Assembly (NCBI GenBank): GCA_052161885.1
Contig: CP197396.1
Span: 3,410,001 to 3,474,000 of the forward strand
Direction: 5' to 3'
From: QKTW01 sp052161885
GTDB taxonomy: Bacteria; Bacteroidota; Bacteroidia; Chitinophagales; Chitinophagaceae
DNA: 64,000 bases
Made by a program: the position numbers and the translations under genes. Under the pieces are notes generated by a model, which saw only the letters and a list, made by a program, of their open reading frames with translations, was not told the DNA's origin and made no database searches. Shown in pieces: positions 36,801 through 43,766 of the stretch (position 1 is the first letter of the stretch; every line of letters starts with the position of its first letter).

Positions 36801-38657
36801 AAAGGCGGGAGAATAGATATAGTCGTTACAACCTGCGCCAAAACATGCATATTTACTGCCACCGGGAGTATGGTTGTCCATATTGGCAAAACCGGAAGGC
36901 GATGTATAAGTATATACGTAGTTATTAATATTGGTAGCGGTCATACAACCAGGCATTTCATTGTCGGTGGCAATGCTTTCAAAATCCTCTGTATAAGGGA
37001 GCGTAGCAGGAGCCACCACTACTGTATCCGGTGTGCTGTACACAGGCGCAGAGCTGGTATTGGTACATATGACCTTGCAACGGTATATTGTAGTTGCAGT
37101 AAGCGGATCGGTAGTATAAATATCTGTAGTTCCGCCCGTACCGGTTGTTACATCCACGAAGCTTGTACCATCATAATATTGCCACTGGTAAGAAAGACCG
37201 GAAGCGATGCTGCTGCCGCTGAGTGTAAGTGTGGTACCCGTATTGTAGCATGGAGCTGCCGGCGTGGCAACAGCAGTACCGGCAGTTGGCGTACCTGCGC
37301 AGGGCGGCAGTAAAACAATATTTATGTCATCAATGCTCAGCTCGCTGGGGTTAAAACCGGCATTACAGTAAATACCGAAGTAATACACATCGGTAGTTGT
37401 TGCTGTAAATGTGGCTACATACTGCTGGTAAGTAGTATTGGTAGGGTTATTTACCACTACGCTCAGCGGCGTCATACCAGGAATTGTAGGAGATGTTCCT
37501 ACTGCTGCATTCAGGGTATTCCAGCCGGAGTAACCATCTGTTATATACCAGAATGAAATACGGTAAGTCTGGCCGGCAGTAAGGTTAAAGGCCGGAGTGA
37601 AAATATAGTCATTACTGTTCCAGCTGAAGGAAGCAAATTTGCTGCCGCCCGGCGTATGATTTATCTGGTTAGCCCAGCCGGTAGGCGCAGTATATGTAGT
37701 AACGTTATTGCCAAGATTGGTTGCGGTCATACATCCGGGCAGGTCATTGTCATTGGCAATGCTTTCAAAGTCTTCTGTATATGGCAGGCCTGCGGCATTT
37801 ACGTTTATAGTTACCGGCGCAGAGTATGCTGTACTTGCACCACAGGTTACTGCGCAGCGGAATTGTGTGGCTGCGGTCAGGTTACCTGTTGTATACATCA
37901 TAGTTGTAGATCCGGAACCTGTAGTGGTGGTTTGCCATGTAGTACCGTCAAAGTACTGCCACTGGTAGGTGAGACCTGTGGCCTGGCTTGAACCGTCAAG
38001 ATATATAGAGGTAGTGCCGGCGTAGCAAACTGCAGCATTGAGTGCAACTGCAGTGCCGGCTACAGGCATACCGGAGCAGGGTACCGGGTTGGCCAGTGTG
38101 ATGATGTAATCTTCTGTTTCGCCGGAACCAAAGGAAGTACATGCGTCAGTAGCGCCGTTCAGGTTGCTTGCTGCACGGGAACGGATGCGCATGGTAGTTG
38201 TGCCGGTAAGCGCGGTTGCAGGGATATTCAGCGAAATGCTGGCAGAAGTAGCATTAGTGGTGATCTGCTGCCATTCACTGGCATCAAATGTACCATTCTG
38301 GTCATAGTCTATCCACACAGAGGCAATAGCTGCTCCACTGCCATATACTGTGTTAAGGATATACGTCTGTCCCAGGAAAAGCGTGGCTGTTGTACTGCCG
38401 GTTGCGGGGTACGCAGTGTAATATCCGCTTGCCGATCCCGGCGTTGGGTTGTTTAATGTGGTGCCCAATATCTGCACCAGGTCTGTACTTGGCGAAGAAC
38501 CGCCCCCAAGGCCTGTCGTACAGTATGCCTGAGCTTGTTGCACTGCGGCCAGTGAGAGTGCGAAAAATAAAAACATCCTGCCTAACCAGGATTGGACAAC
38601 ATGAGGATCGGTACGCCTCGCAGGCGCCTTGCTCGGTTTTAGTATTGATTTATTCAT
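33864..38657 (-). CDS. GEVED-domain T9SS cargo protein 4 (longest)
   Basis: A 1597-residue secreted protein. A basic N-terminus with hydrophobic core (MFLFFALSLAAV) ends in QAQA-YC. GEVED 1 (GSGETEDYIITL) is followed by two Ig plus anchor-jelly-roll units (NHTPGGSKFASF, NHTPGGSKYACF), which look like an internal duplication, then Ig, a jelly-roll with NSWRRNDEG, an Ig, GEVED 2 (YGETEDYLVEI), Ig, GEVED 3 (SGETEDYTVIF) and the T9SS domain (YPNPTTGKFAVQL ... RKLIVR). The start at 38657 begins the signal peptide; a reading to 38702 adds 15 residues. It is the upstream end of the array and may have donated or received modules from protein 2. Confidence 0.85.
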   Translation of the reverse strand: MNKSILKPSKAPARRTDPHVVQSWLGRMFLFFALSLAAVQQAQAYCTTGLGGGSSPSTDLVQILGTTLNNPTPGSASGYYTAYPATGSTTATLFLGQTYILNTVYGSGAAIASVWIDYDQNGTFDASEWQQITTNATSASISLNIPATALTGTTTMRIRSRAASNLNGATDACTSFGSGETEDYIITLANPVPCSGMPVAGTAVALNAAVCYAGTTSIYLDGSSQATGLTYQWQYFDGTTWQTTTTGSGSTTMMYTTGNLTAATQFRCAVTCGASTAYSAPVTINVNAAGLPYTEDFESIANDNDLPGCMTATNLGNNVTTYTAPTGWANQINHTPGGSKFASFSWNSNDYIFTPAFNLTAGQTYRISFWYITDGYSGWNTLNAAVGTSPTIPGMTPLSVVVNNPTNTTYQQYVATFTATTTDVYYFGIYCNAGFNPSELSIDDINIVLLPPCAGTPTAGTAVATPAAPCYNTGTTLTLSGSSIASGLSYQWQYYDGTSFVDVTTGTGGTTDIYTTDPLTATTIYRCKVICTNTSSAPVYSTPDTVVVAPATLPYTEDFESIATDNEMPGCMTATNINNYVYTYTSPSGFANMDNHTPGGSKYACFGAGCNDYIYSPAFNLVAGKTYQVTFWYVTDGYGGWTSLQAFAGTSATASAMINPVGAAIAPPANTNYEIYMGTFVAPTSDIYYFGINCQASWNPYRLTLDDINIIELPPCSGTPAAGTVTPAGPLDFCSGSTVHLKTVGTTPAANLTYQWIQSSASNPAWVNAVGSGNNTLFFNTAPLTDTMYYRMVVKCVNSGLSDTTAIDTIRAPRQQYASLPVTEDFESWVSRCDVDDAPSIDWTNMPATGDNSWRRNDEGTAGNWNSPSYAFYYPYSAHGNYSARFHGGNLWPAGITGNLDLFVDCSTSASAKELQFFYINDSGNDSLNVLVSEDGGATFTNIGAFNTGNGWTYTTLPITSVSPTTIIRFTGVSDGNGSDIGLDYVRVLEPCAATPVAGTIVPVTPCPNTDFNLFLNGTSASSGLTYQWQRLLPTGVWQTVGTQMSVTQNIGTATYYRCIVTCTASAASDTSPVYQVQLSTFLYCYCIPTYTWGGDYDNITNVQLKNLNNNSANSGNNYPYYSDYSSQQPATLPIPVLVQGDVDTLTVDFGSDWDQYCGVWIDFNRNGNFDTSEYFTTGANAGPNGTLQIPLSTPISNISGITRMRIRGGDNQQMLNTQACGATNSSYGETEDYLVEIQYRPCDGPANAGTAKTSDTAMCPGYPIQLIDTTHEYTRTGLAWNWESSTDNGNTWTTITGSLNRDTVSPVFNGPTWYRLKMLCSNTLDSTYSNILKINIKPAYKCYCFSMANGGVNDSTDIGAFSIGNYVFSTGGPHIKNGSAVHGRTDNTDYGPIVLYIDSTYEVDVYQILRSPVHADTKVTFFMDFNNNLQYDVPTERLITEFTSVQNWYLTANITIPQTVIPEVPTGMRVVMNDNVNANVPSDEACGAYTSGETEDYTVIFRKATGITHVSNLKDLLLYPNPTTGKFAVQLSVDKPVGSLDIEVTNVTGQQVMVQHYSDITQKFSAELDMSTQAKGVYFVQIKGDKEIVTRKLIVR

Positions 38658-39104
38658 AGCAAACATTTTAGCCGCGTGCATGCATGCAACGACGAAGGCC
38701 ATCCAAGGTCTTTTGTTTCATTAAATAATTGTAAAGGAGATATTATAGTCTGGGCAGAGAAACAGTGAGGTGTCAGTATTATCCGGGATCATCTTAGGTT
38801 GGGCTTGTTAAAGGTTCAAATGAATGAGGTCAAGATTTGGGTGCTAAAGTATGAAAAAATGCTTAAAACGCGTGATACATCATATTTAAAGACGGAACAT
38901 ACACTCAATTTGTTAGTGCCTGCTTTGTTAATTATTGCATTTAACGCTCATCAGGAAATTATCAAATTCCATTCTTTACATTTTTTCCTGATATACTTTT
39001 TTGTTTCCTGGCATTAAAAAATCATGCCTGCGGAAAAAGCATTTAATCCGGGGGCTTTTACTTTTTCCGTCAAAATCTACTATTTTTACGCGCAAACTAT
39101 TAAT
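38658..39104. other. Divergent intergenic region upstream of GEVED protein 4 and gcvH
   Basis: About 450 bases with no convincing gene; a 72-codon plus-strand frame at 38799-39017 lacks family features and a clear start signal. It should hold the two divergent promoters; I could not identify a clean TAnnTTTG box for either. Confidence 0.5.
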
Positions 39105-39485
39105 ATGCAATTCCCGGATACACTGAAGTACACTAAAGATCACGAGTGGATCAAAATCGAAGGCAATGTTGCGACTGTAGGCATTACCGAATTTGCACAG
39201 CGTGAACTGGGCGATATCGTTTATGTAGAAATTGAAACCAAAGGCAAGCCACTCGGTTCAAACGAAATCTTCGGCACAGTAGAAGCTGTAAAAACAGTAT
39301 CGGACCTGTACCTGCCTGTAAGCGGCACTATTACCGAAGTAAACAGCGAACTGGAGGGTAATCCTGAATATGTAAACCAGGACCCTTACGGAAAAGGCTG
39401 GATGATAAAAATGACAATAGATAATATTGGTGAAACTGAAGATCTGCTGGATGCTGCTGCTTATAGCTCACTGGTAGGCGAATAA
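39105..39485 (+). CDS. gcvH: Glycine cleavage system H protein
   Basis: A 126-residue lipoyl carrier that shuttles the aminomethyl group between the P, T and L proteins of glycine cleavage. The lipoylation site is Lys63 in VEAVKTVSDLY, with the family LGDIVYVE and DPYGKGWM motifs. The start at 39105 gives the standard length; a longer frame starting at 39024 adds 27 residues not found in the family. It ends 2 bases before the VanZ-like gene, so the two are co-transcribed. Confidence 0.97.
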   Translation: MQFPDTLKYTKDHEWIKIEGNVATVGITEFAQRELGDIVYVEIETKGKPLGSNEIFGTVEAVKTVSDLYLPVSGTITEVNSELEGNPEYVNQDPYGKGWMIKMTIDNIGETEDLLDAAAYSSLVGE

Positions 39486-39487
39486 TC

Positions 39488-39886
39488 ATGTGGCAGATAT
39501 TCACAGAATCATCTCCTTATAAAAAACGAGCAAGGCTGCTGGCAATCCTGTGGACCTTGCTCATTTTTATTTTATGTTTTCTGCCCGAAAATGATATACC
39601 TCAGGTAAATGTTCCGCTGGCAGATAAATGGGTTCACTTTATTCTTTTTGGTGTATTCAGCCTGCTGTGGCTCTGCGCCAGGCCTTCGGTCCGCCCGTCA
39701 TTTCTCCTGTTCATATTTTTTATCAGTGTATTTACCGGGTGGCTGGTTGAAGAATTGCAGGGCCTGCTCGCATTCCTCGGTCGCAGCAAGGATATTATGG
39801 ACATTCTCGCAGATGCTGTCGGCGGGTTGCTCGGTGTAATCGCCTTCCTGGTGCTGTATACAATTGCAGCCGGCAAAAAACGTTAA
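39488..39886 (+). CDS. VanZ-family membrane protein
   Basis: A 132-residue integral membrane protein. Four hydrophobic segments are visible, near residues 18-32, 48-65, 70-85 and 105-128. The motifs DKWVHFILFGVFS and EELQG with RSKDIMDILADAVGG are those of the VanZ-like family. Its biochemical role is unsettled; VanZ itself affects teicoplanin sensitivity, and the gcvH-VanZ pair seems to be a recurrent arrangement in this phylum. Spacing to gcvH is 2 bases. Confidence 0.88.
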   Translation: MWQIFTESSPYKKRARLLAILWTLLIFILCFLPENDIPQVNVPLADKWVHFILFGVFSLLWLCARPSVRPSFLLFIFFISVFTGWLVEELQGLLAFLGRSKDIMDILADAVGGLLGVIAFLVLYTIAAGKKR

Positions 39887-39908
39887 TAAGATATAACCAC
39901 AATAGTTT

Positions 39909-40934
39909 ATGATCTATCGTAGCAAAGCACCATTACGGATCGGGCTTGCAGGAGGCGGCACAGATGTAAGCCCATACTGCGATATGTATGGAGGCGCTAT
40001 CCTGAATGCAACTATTTCCCTTTACGCCTACGCCACTATCGAAACGGTCACAGATAGCGATACCATTACAATCGAAGCTGTAGACCGTAACGAAAAAGAA
40101 TCATTGCCTTTTACACAATCACTGGAAATAAACGGTCAGCTCACACTTGCCAAAGGCGTTTATAACCGCATCGTCCGCGAATTCGGTCCCGTACCCTCGG
40201 CATTCCGGCTCACTACGTTTGTAGATGCTCCCGCCGGATCGGGCCTTGGTACATCCTCTACGCTCATGGTAGCTATACTCGGGGCTTTTGCAGAATGGCT
40301 TCGGCTGCCGCTGGGCGAATATGACGTAGCTCATATGGCCTACGAAATAGAACGTGAAGAACTGATGATGGCAGGCGGAAAGCAGGACCAGTACGCAGCC
40401 ACTTTCGGCGGTGTCAACTTTATGGAATTTTACGAAGGCAGCACGGTGATCGTAAATCCGCTCCGCATAAAGGCGCAGTACCTCTACGAACTGGAGAATA
40501 ACCTGCTGCTGTATTTTACCGCAACCAGCCGTCTTTCATCTACCATTATTGAGGCACAGACCCAAAATGTAAAGGACAATAACCAGCAGTCTATCGAAGC
40601 CATGCACCAGCTTAAAGAGCAGGCCCGCATGATGAAGGAAGCATTGCTGAAAGGTAAAGTGCATGAAATAGGTGGCATCCTCGATTATGGTTTCCGTTAT
40701 AAAAAACAAATGGCGCAGGGTATCTCCAACTCCCGTATGGACGACATTTATGAGCAGGCGTTGCGCGCAGGTGCCACAGGCGGCAAGATTTCGGGCGCGG
40801 GTGGCGGCGGTTTCATGATGTTTTACTGCCCGGGCAACACACGTTACCAGGTACAGGAGGCATTAAAGTCGTTCGGCGGCGATTTCCGTTCGTACCAGTT
40901 TACAGAAAGAGGATTATTTACATGGAGTATTTAG
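39909..40934 (+). CDS. hddA: GHMP kinase, D-glycero-D-manno-heptose 7-phosphate kinase-like
   Basis: A 341-residue sugar kinase. The N-terminus APLRIGLAGGGTD and the phosphate-binding PAGSGLGTSST (residues 108-118) are GHMP kinase motifs, and KISGAGGGGFMMFYC closes the C-terminal domain. This pattern matches HddA, which phosphorylates heptose 7-phosphate at the anomeric carbon in GDP-heptose synthesis. The next gene is the matching nucleotidyltransferase and the one after a glycosyltransferase. The isomerase GmhA and phosphatase GmhB are not in the window, so the exact sugar is unproved. The gene lies 22 bases after the VanZ-like gene. Confidence 0.85.
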   Translation: MIYRSKAPLRIGLAGGGTDVSPYCDMYGGAILNATISLYAYATIETVTDSDTITIEAVDRNEKESLPFTQSLEINGQLTLAKGVYNRIVREFGPVPSAFRLTTFVDAPAGSGLGTSSTLMVAILGAFAEWLRLPLGEYDVAHMAYEIEREELMMAGGKQDQYAATFGGVNFMEFYEGSTVIVNPLRIKAQYLYELENNLLLYFTATSRLSSTIIEAQTQNVKDNNQQSIEAMHQLKEQARMMKEALLKGKVHEIGGILDYGFRYKKQMAQGISNSRMDDIYEQALRAGATGGKISGAGGGGFMMFYCPGNTRYQVQEALKSFGGDFRSYQFTERGLFTWSI

Positions 40935-40950
40935 ATATCCCGTATCATAA

Positions 40951-40990
40951 TACCTGATACCTGATACCTGATACTTGATACTTGATACTT
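40951..40990. repeat. Seven-base tandem repeat between hddA and hddC
   Basis: Three copies of TACCTGA followed by two of TACTTGA and a partial TACTT, 5.7 units in all, within the 60-base gap just before the hddC start. Such heptamer runs may expand or shrink and could tune spacing or expression. Confidence 0.9.
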
Positions 40991-40994
40991 AAAA

Positions 40995-41690
40995 ATGGAA
41001 TGCATCATACTCGCAGGCGGACTTGGCACACGATTGCAAGGCGTTATCGGCGCTTACCCCAAGTGTATGGCAACGGTAAACGGTAAGCCATTCCTGCATT
41101 ATCTGTTTACTTACCTGCAGCAGCAAAACTGTACCCGCGCAATATTGTCTCTCGGCTTTAAAAACGAAGTGGTTACAGAATGGCTGGACACTGTTCAATG
41201 GCCTTTTGATATAGATTTTGTAGTAGAACCACAGCCTTTGGGCACGGGTGGAGGCATCCGGCTGGCAATGGAACAGGCTACAGAAGAGCAGGTTTTTGTT
41301 CTTAACGGCGATACTATATTCTGTGCAGACCTTTCGCTTCTGCTTTCCTCCCATATTGAAAAACATGCAGAAACAACACTTGCGCTGAAGCATATGCTGC
41401 ACTTTGACCGGTATGGCGTTGTAAATACCGATGAAGCAGGACATATTATTTCTTTCGAAGAAAAGCAGCAACGCGACCAGGGGCTGATTAACGGCGGTAT
41501 ATATGTTATCGACAGGCAGAAATTCCTGTCGCGGGAAATGCCGGAGCATTTTTCATTTGAAAAACATTACCTCGAACTGTTTGTGAAAGAAAAGAAATTC
41601 TTCGGATTTTGCAGTGATGCTTACTTCCTTGATATCGGCATTCCTGAAGATTATGCCAAAGCCCAGGAAGATTTTACCGTTATATTCTAG
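40995..41690 (+). CDS. hddC: Sugar-1-phosphate nucleotidyltransferase, HddC-like
   Basis: A 231-residue nucleotidyltransferase of the type that joins GTP or another NTP to a sugar 1-phosphate. The nucleotide loop LAGGLGTRL is at residues 6-14, the metal-binding Asp is in LNGDTIF, and EPQPLGTGGGI and INGGIYV follow the family pattern. With the upstream kinase it probably makes GDP-D-glycero-D-manno-heptose or a related activated sugar for a surface glycan. The start follows a 7-base tandem repeat by 4 bases. Confidence 0.87.
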   Translation: MECIILAGGLGTRLQGVIGAYPKCMATVNGKPFLHYLFTYLQQQNCTRAILSLGFKNEVVTEWLDTVQWPFDIDFVVEPQPLGTGGGIRLAMEQATEEQVFVLNGDTIFCADLSLLLSSHIEKHAETTLALKHMLHFDRYGVVNTDEAGHIISFEEKQQRDQGLINGGIYVIDRQKFLSREMPEHFSFEKHYLELFVKEKKFFGFCSDAYFLDIGIPEDYAKAQEDFTVIF

Positions 41691-41731
41691 ACAGCACCCT
41701 GTTTTAATTTTCATATCAAATAAATTACACA

Positions 41732-42853
41732 ATGAAGATCATCATCGTAGGCCCGGCACACCCTTTGCGCGGCGGACTTGCAGAGTTTAATCAGCTCCTC
41801 GCCACCAATCTGCAGGCAATGGGCCATGACGTAGTGATGTATTCATTCTCGCTGCAATACCCTTCATTCCTTTTTCCCGGCAAAACCCAGTATACAGATG
41901 AACCGGCTCCGGCAAATCTTAAGATTCGCACCGTTATAAATTCTGTAAATCCGCTCAACTGGCTGCGGGTAGGAAATATGCTGCGAAAGGAAAATGCAGA
42001 TATTATCCTTGTCCGCTATTGGATCCCGTTTATGGGGCCCGTGCTCGGCACTATACTGCGTAAGGCAAAAGGCCGTGGCAAAACCCGGATCGTATGCCTG
42101 GCAGATAATGTAATGCCGCATGAAAAAAGACCCGGCGACCGGCCTTTTACAAAATACTTCATCGGTGCTGTTGATGCATTTATCACTATGAGCAAAGACG
42201 TGCTCAATGATCTGAAACAGTTTACAGACAAACCGGGGCAGTTTACACCGCACCCTCCTTATGATTATGGCAATTCTGTCTCAAAAGAGGAGGCTTGTAA
42301 ACGTTTACAACTTGATCCGCAGAAAAAGTATCTGCTGTTTTTTGGCTTCATACGTAAGTACAAGGGACTTGATATTCTGCTGGAGGCAATGAACGATCCG
42401 CGGATCAGAACAGCGGGGCTCCACCTTATTGTAGCAGGCGAGTACTATGATGATAAAACCACTTATGAAAGCATCATCGGCAAACACCAGCTGCAGGAAA
42501 CGGTGCACCTGTTCACAGACTTTATACCTAACAGCGAAGTAAAATATTATTTCAGTGCCGCCGACCTGGTAGTGCAGCCTTACCGGGATGCCACGCAGAG
42601 CGGTATTACCCAGGTAGCGTATACGTTTGAAAAACCAATGGTGGTGAGCAATGTAGGCGGGCTTGCAGAAGTGGTGCCAGACGGTAAGGTTGGCTTTGTA
42701 GCTACTCCCGAGCCAACAGCTATTGCAGATGCCATATTGCGCTTCTACGAGCCGGGAAGTCTGCCTGATCTGCATCAGAATATGCTCACAGAAAAGCGGA
42801 AGTACAGCTGGGAAACCTTTATTGGTGTAATGATGCGGCTGGCGGGTAAATAG
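41732..42853 (+). CDS. Glycosyltransferase family 4-type
   Basis: A 373-residue GT-B glycosyltransferase. The N-terminal domain starts HPLRGGLAEFNQLLA; the C-terminal domain has GFIRKYKGLDILLEAM, the nucleotide-sugar site QPYRDATQSGI and PMVVSNVGGLAEV. No membrane segment is seen, so it is cytoplasmic or peripheral. It follows hddC by 41 bases and probably transfers the activated sugar made by the two preceding enzymes onto a lipid or protein glycan. Transcription ends at the hairpin at 42942. Confidence 0.88.
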   Translation: MKIIIVGPAHPLRGGLAEFNQLLATNLQAMGHDVVMYSFSLQYPSFLFPGKTQYTDEPAPANLKIRTVINSVNPLNWLRVGNMLRKENADIILVRYWIPFMGPVLGTILRKAKGRGKTRIVCLADNVMPHEKRPGDRPFTKYFIGAVDAFITMSKDVLNDLKQFTDKPGQFTPHPPYDYGNSVSKEEACKRLQLDPQKKYLLFFGFIRKYKGLDILLEAMNDPRIRTAGLHLIVAGEYYDDKTTYESIIGKHQLQETVHLFTDFIPNSEVKYYFSAADLVVQPYRDATQSGITQVAYTFEKPMVVSNVGGLAEVVPDGKVGFVATPEPTAIADAILRFYEPGSLPDLHQNMLTEKRKYSWETFIGVMMRLAGK

Positions 42854-42941
42854 TAATTGGGAATCTCATTAGTCGCCGAAAGACCAAACTACCTGAATGT
42901 TACCGTACTGGTTAATAAAACAGCCTTAAAGAAAATATTTT

Positions 42942-42973
42942 AAAAGATCCGCGTTGCGGATCTTTTTTTATTC
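42942..42973 (+). terminator. Terminator of the heptose/glycosyltransferase operon
   Basis: Perfect stem AAAAGATCCGC / GCGGATCTTTT with a 3-base loop, followed by a T-run. Confidence 0.88.
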
Positions 42974-43004
42974 AGAATACATTCTCTGAATATTTATAAA
43001 TCAT

Positions 43005-43012
43005 TAGTTTTG
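43005..43012 (+). promoter_or_regulatory. Putative -7 box for the lipoprotein gene
   Basis: TAGTTTTG matches TAnnTTTG and ends 18 bases before the ATG at 43031. A -33 element is not evident. Confidence 0.45.
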
Positions 43013-43030
43013 CGCCCTAAAAATGTTTAA

Positions 43031-43720
43031 ATGAAAAAAATCATCTTCTTATCTGCCCTTATTCCATTGTTCCTGTATTCCTGTAAGAAAGGCGATAGCC
43101 AAGCCACAAACTACACAGTAAGCGGCACTCGAAATTTTGACCTCAATACTAGTAATGATGCAGATAGCTTCACTGTATCTGTTACAGACGCTTCTAACCT
43201 TAATAAAACAGTTGCACTATCTGTAGAAGGATTGCCTGCCAACGCCCAGGCTATAATAACTCCCTCTTCCGGAATGCCTCCTTTTTCCAGCAAAGTAAAG
43301 ATTGTAACGTCAGGTGCAGCACCAGGAACTTATAGTCTGAATATAGTTGCCAAAAATACTCAGGGTGCTTCGGCTAGGTTTCCGTTTATGCTTGTAGCAG
43401 GTGACTACTGCGGAAAATCGCTTAGTGGATATTATTATGCACAAAGTGGAGGTGTTGAAGCTGTAATAAATGGCAATACCAGCGACACGATTATTTTTTC
43501 CAATTTTATTGCGGGGCCTAATGTGACAATGTATGGCATTGTTAATTGCGGGGCACATACGATTGATGTTCCATATCAGCATCTACCGCTAACTGGTGCA
43601 ACAATTTACATGTCGGGCCAGGGAACATTTTCTTCAAATTACAAGACTATCCATATGAGCTTGACCGAAAATTTTAACGGAAGCACATCGTCTTATCCCA
43701 TAGACGGGGCAAAGTATTAA
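43031..43720 (+). CDS. Putative lipoprotein of unknown function
   Basis: A 229-residue protein with a signal peptide ending in the lipobox LYSC; Cys18 would be lipidated and the protein anchored to a membrane. The KK-G-D residues after the Cys resemble the signal that sends Bacteroidota lipoproteins to the surface, but this is weak. Residues 25-115 are a beta-rich Ig-like part (FTVSVTDASNLNKTVALSVEGLPA) of the kind seen in cell-surface proteins. Residues 125-229 hold a Gly/Ser/Thr-rich beta domain with two more cysteines (C128, about C178). I do not recognise a family. It is transcribed alone between terminators. Confidence 0.75.
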   Translation: MKKIIFLSALIPLFLYSCKKGDSQATNYTVSGTRNFDLNTSNDADSFTVSVTDASNLNKTVALSVEGLPANAQAIITPSSGMPPFSSKVKIVTSGAAPGTYSLNIVAKNTQGASARFPFMLVAGDYCGKSLSGYYYAQSGGVEAVINGNTSDTIIFSNFIAGPNVTMYGIVNCGAHTIDVPYQHLPLTGATIYMSGQGTFSSNYKTIHMSLTENFNGSTSSYPIDGAKY

Positions 43721-43737
43721 ACATCTTTTTGAAGGAT

Positions 43738-43766
43738 AGCCACTTTTATAGGTGGCTGTTTTTTTC
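43738..43766 (+). terminator. Terminator of the lipoprotein gene
   Basis: Stem AGCCAC / GTGGCT with an 8-base loop and a following run of eight T residues. Confidence 0.7.

Noticed and set aside
38799..39017. 72-codon plus-strand frame upstream of gcvH
   Set aside because: Low-complexity composition, no start signal, and lies in the divergent control region.
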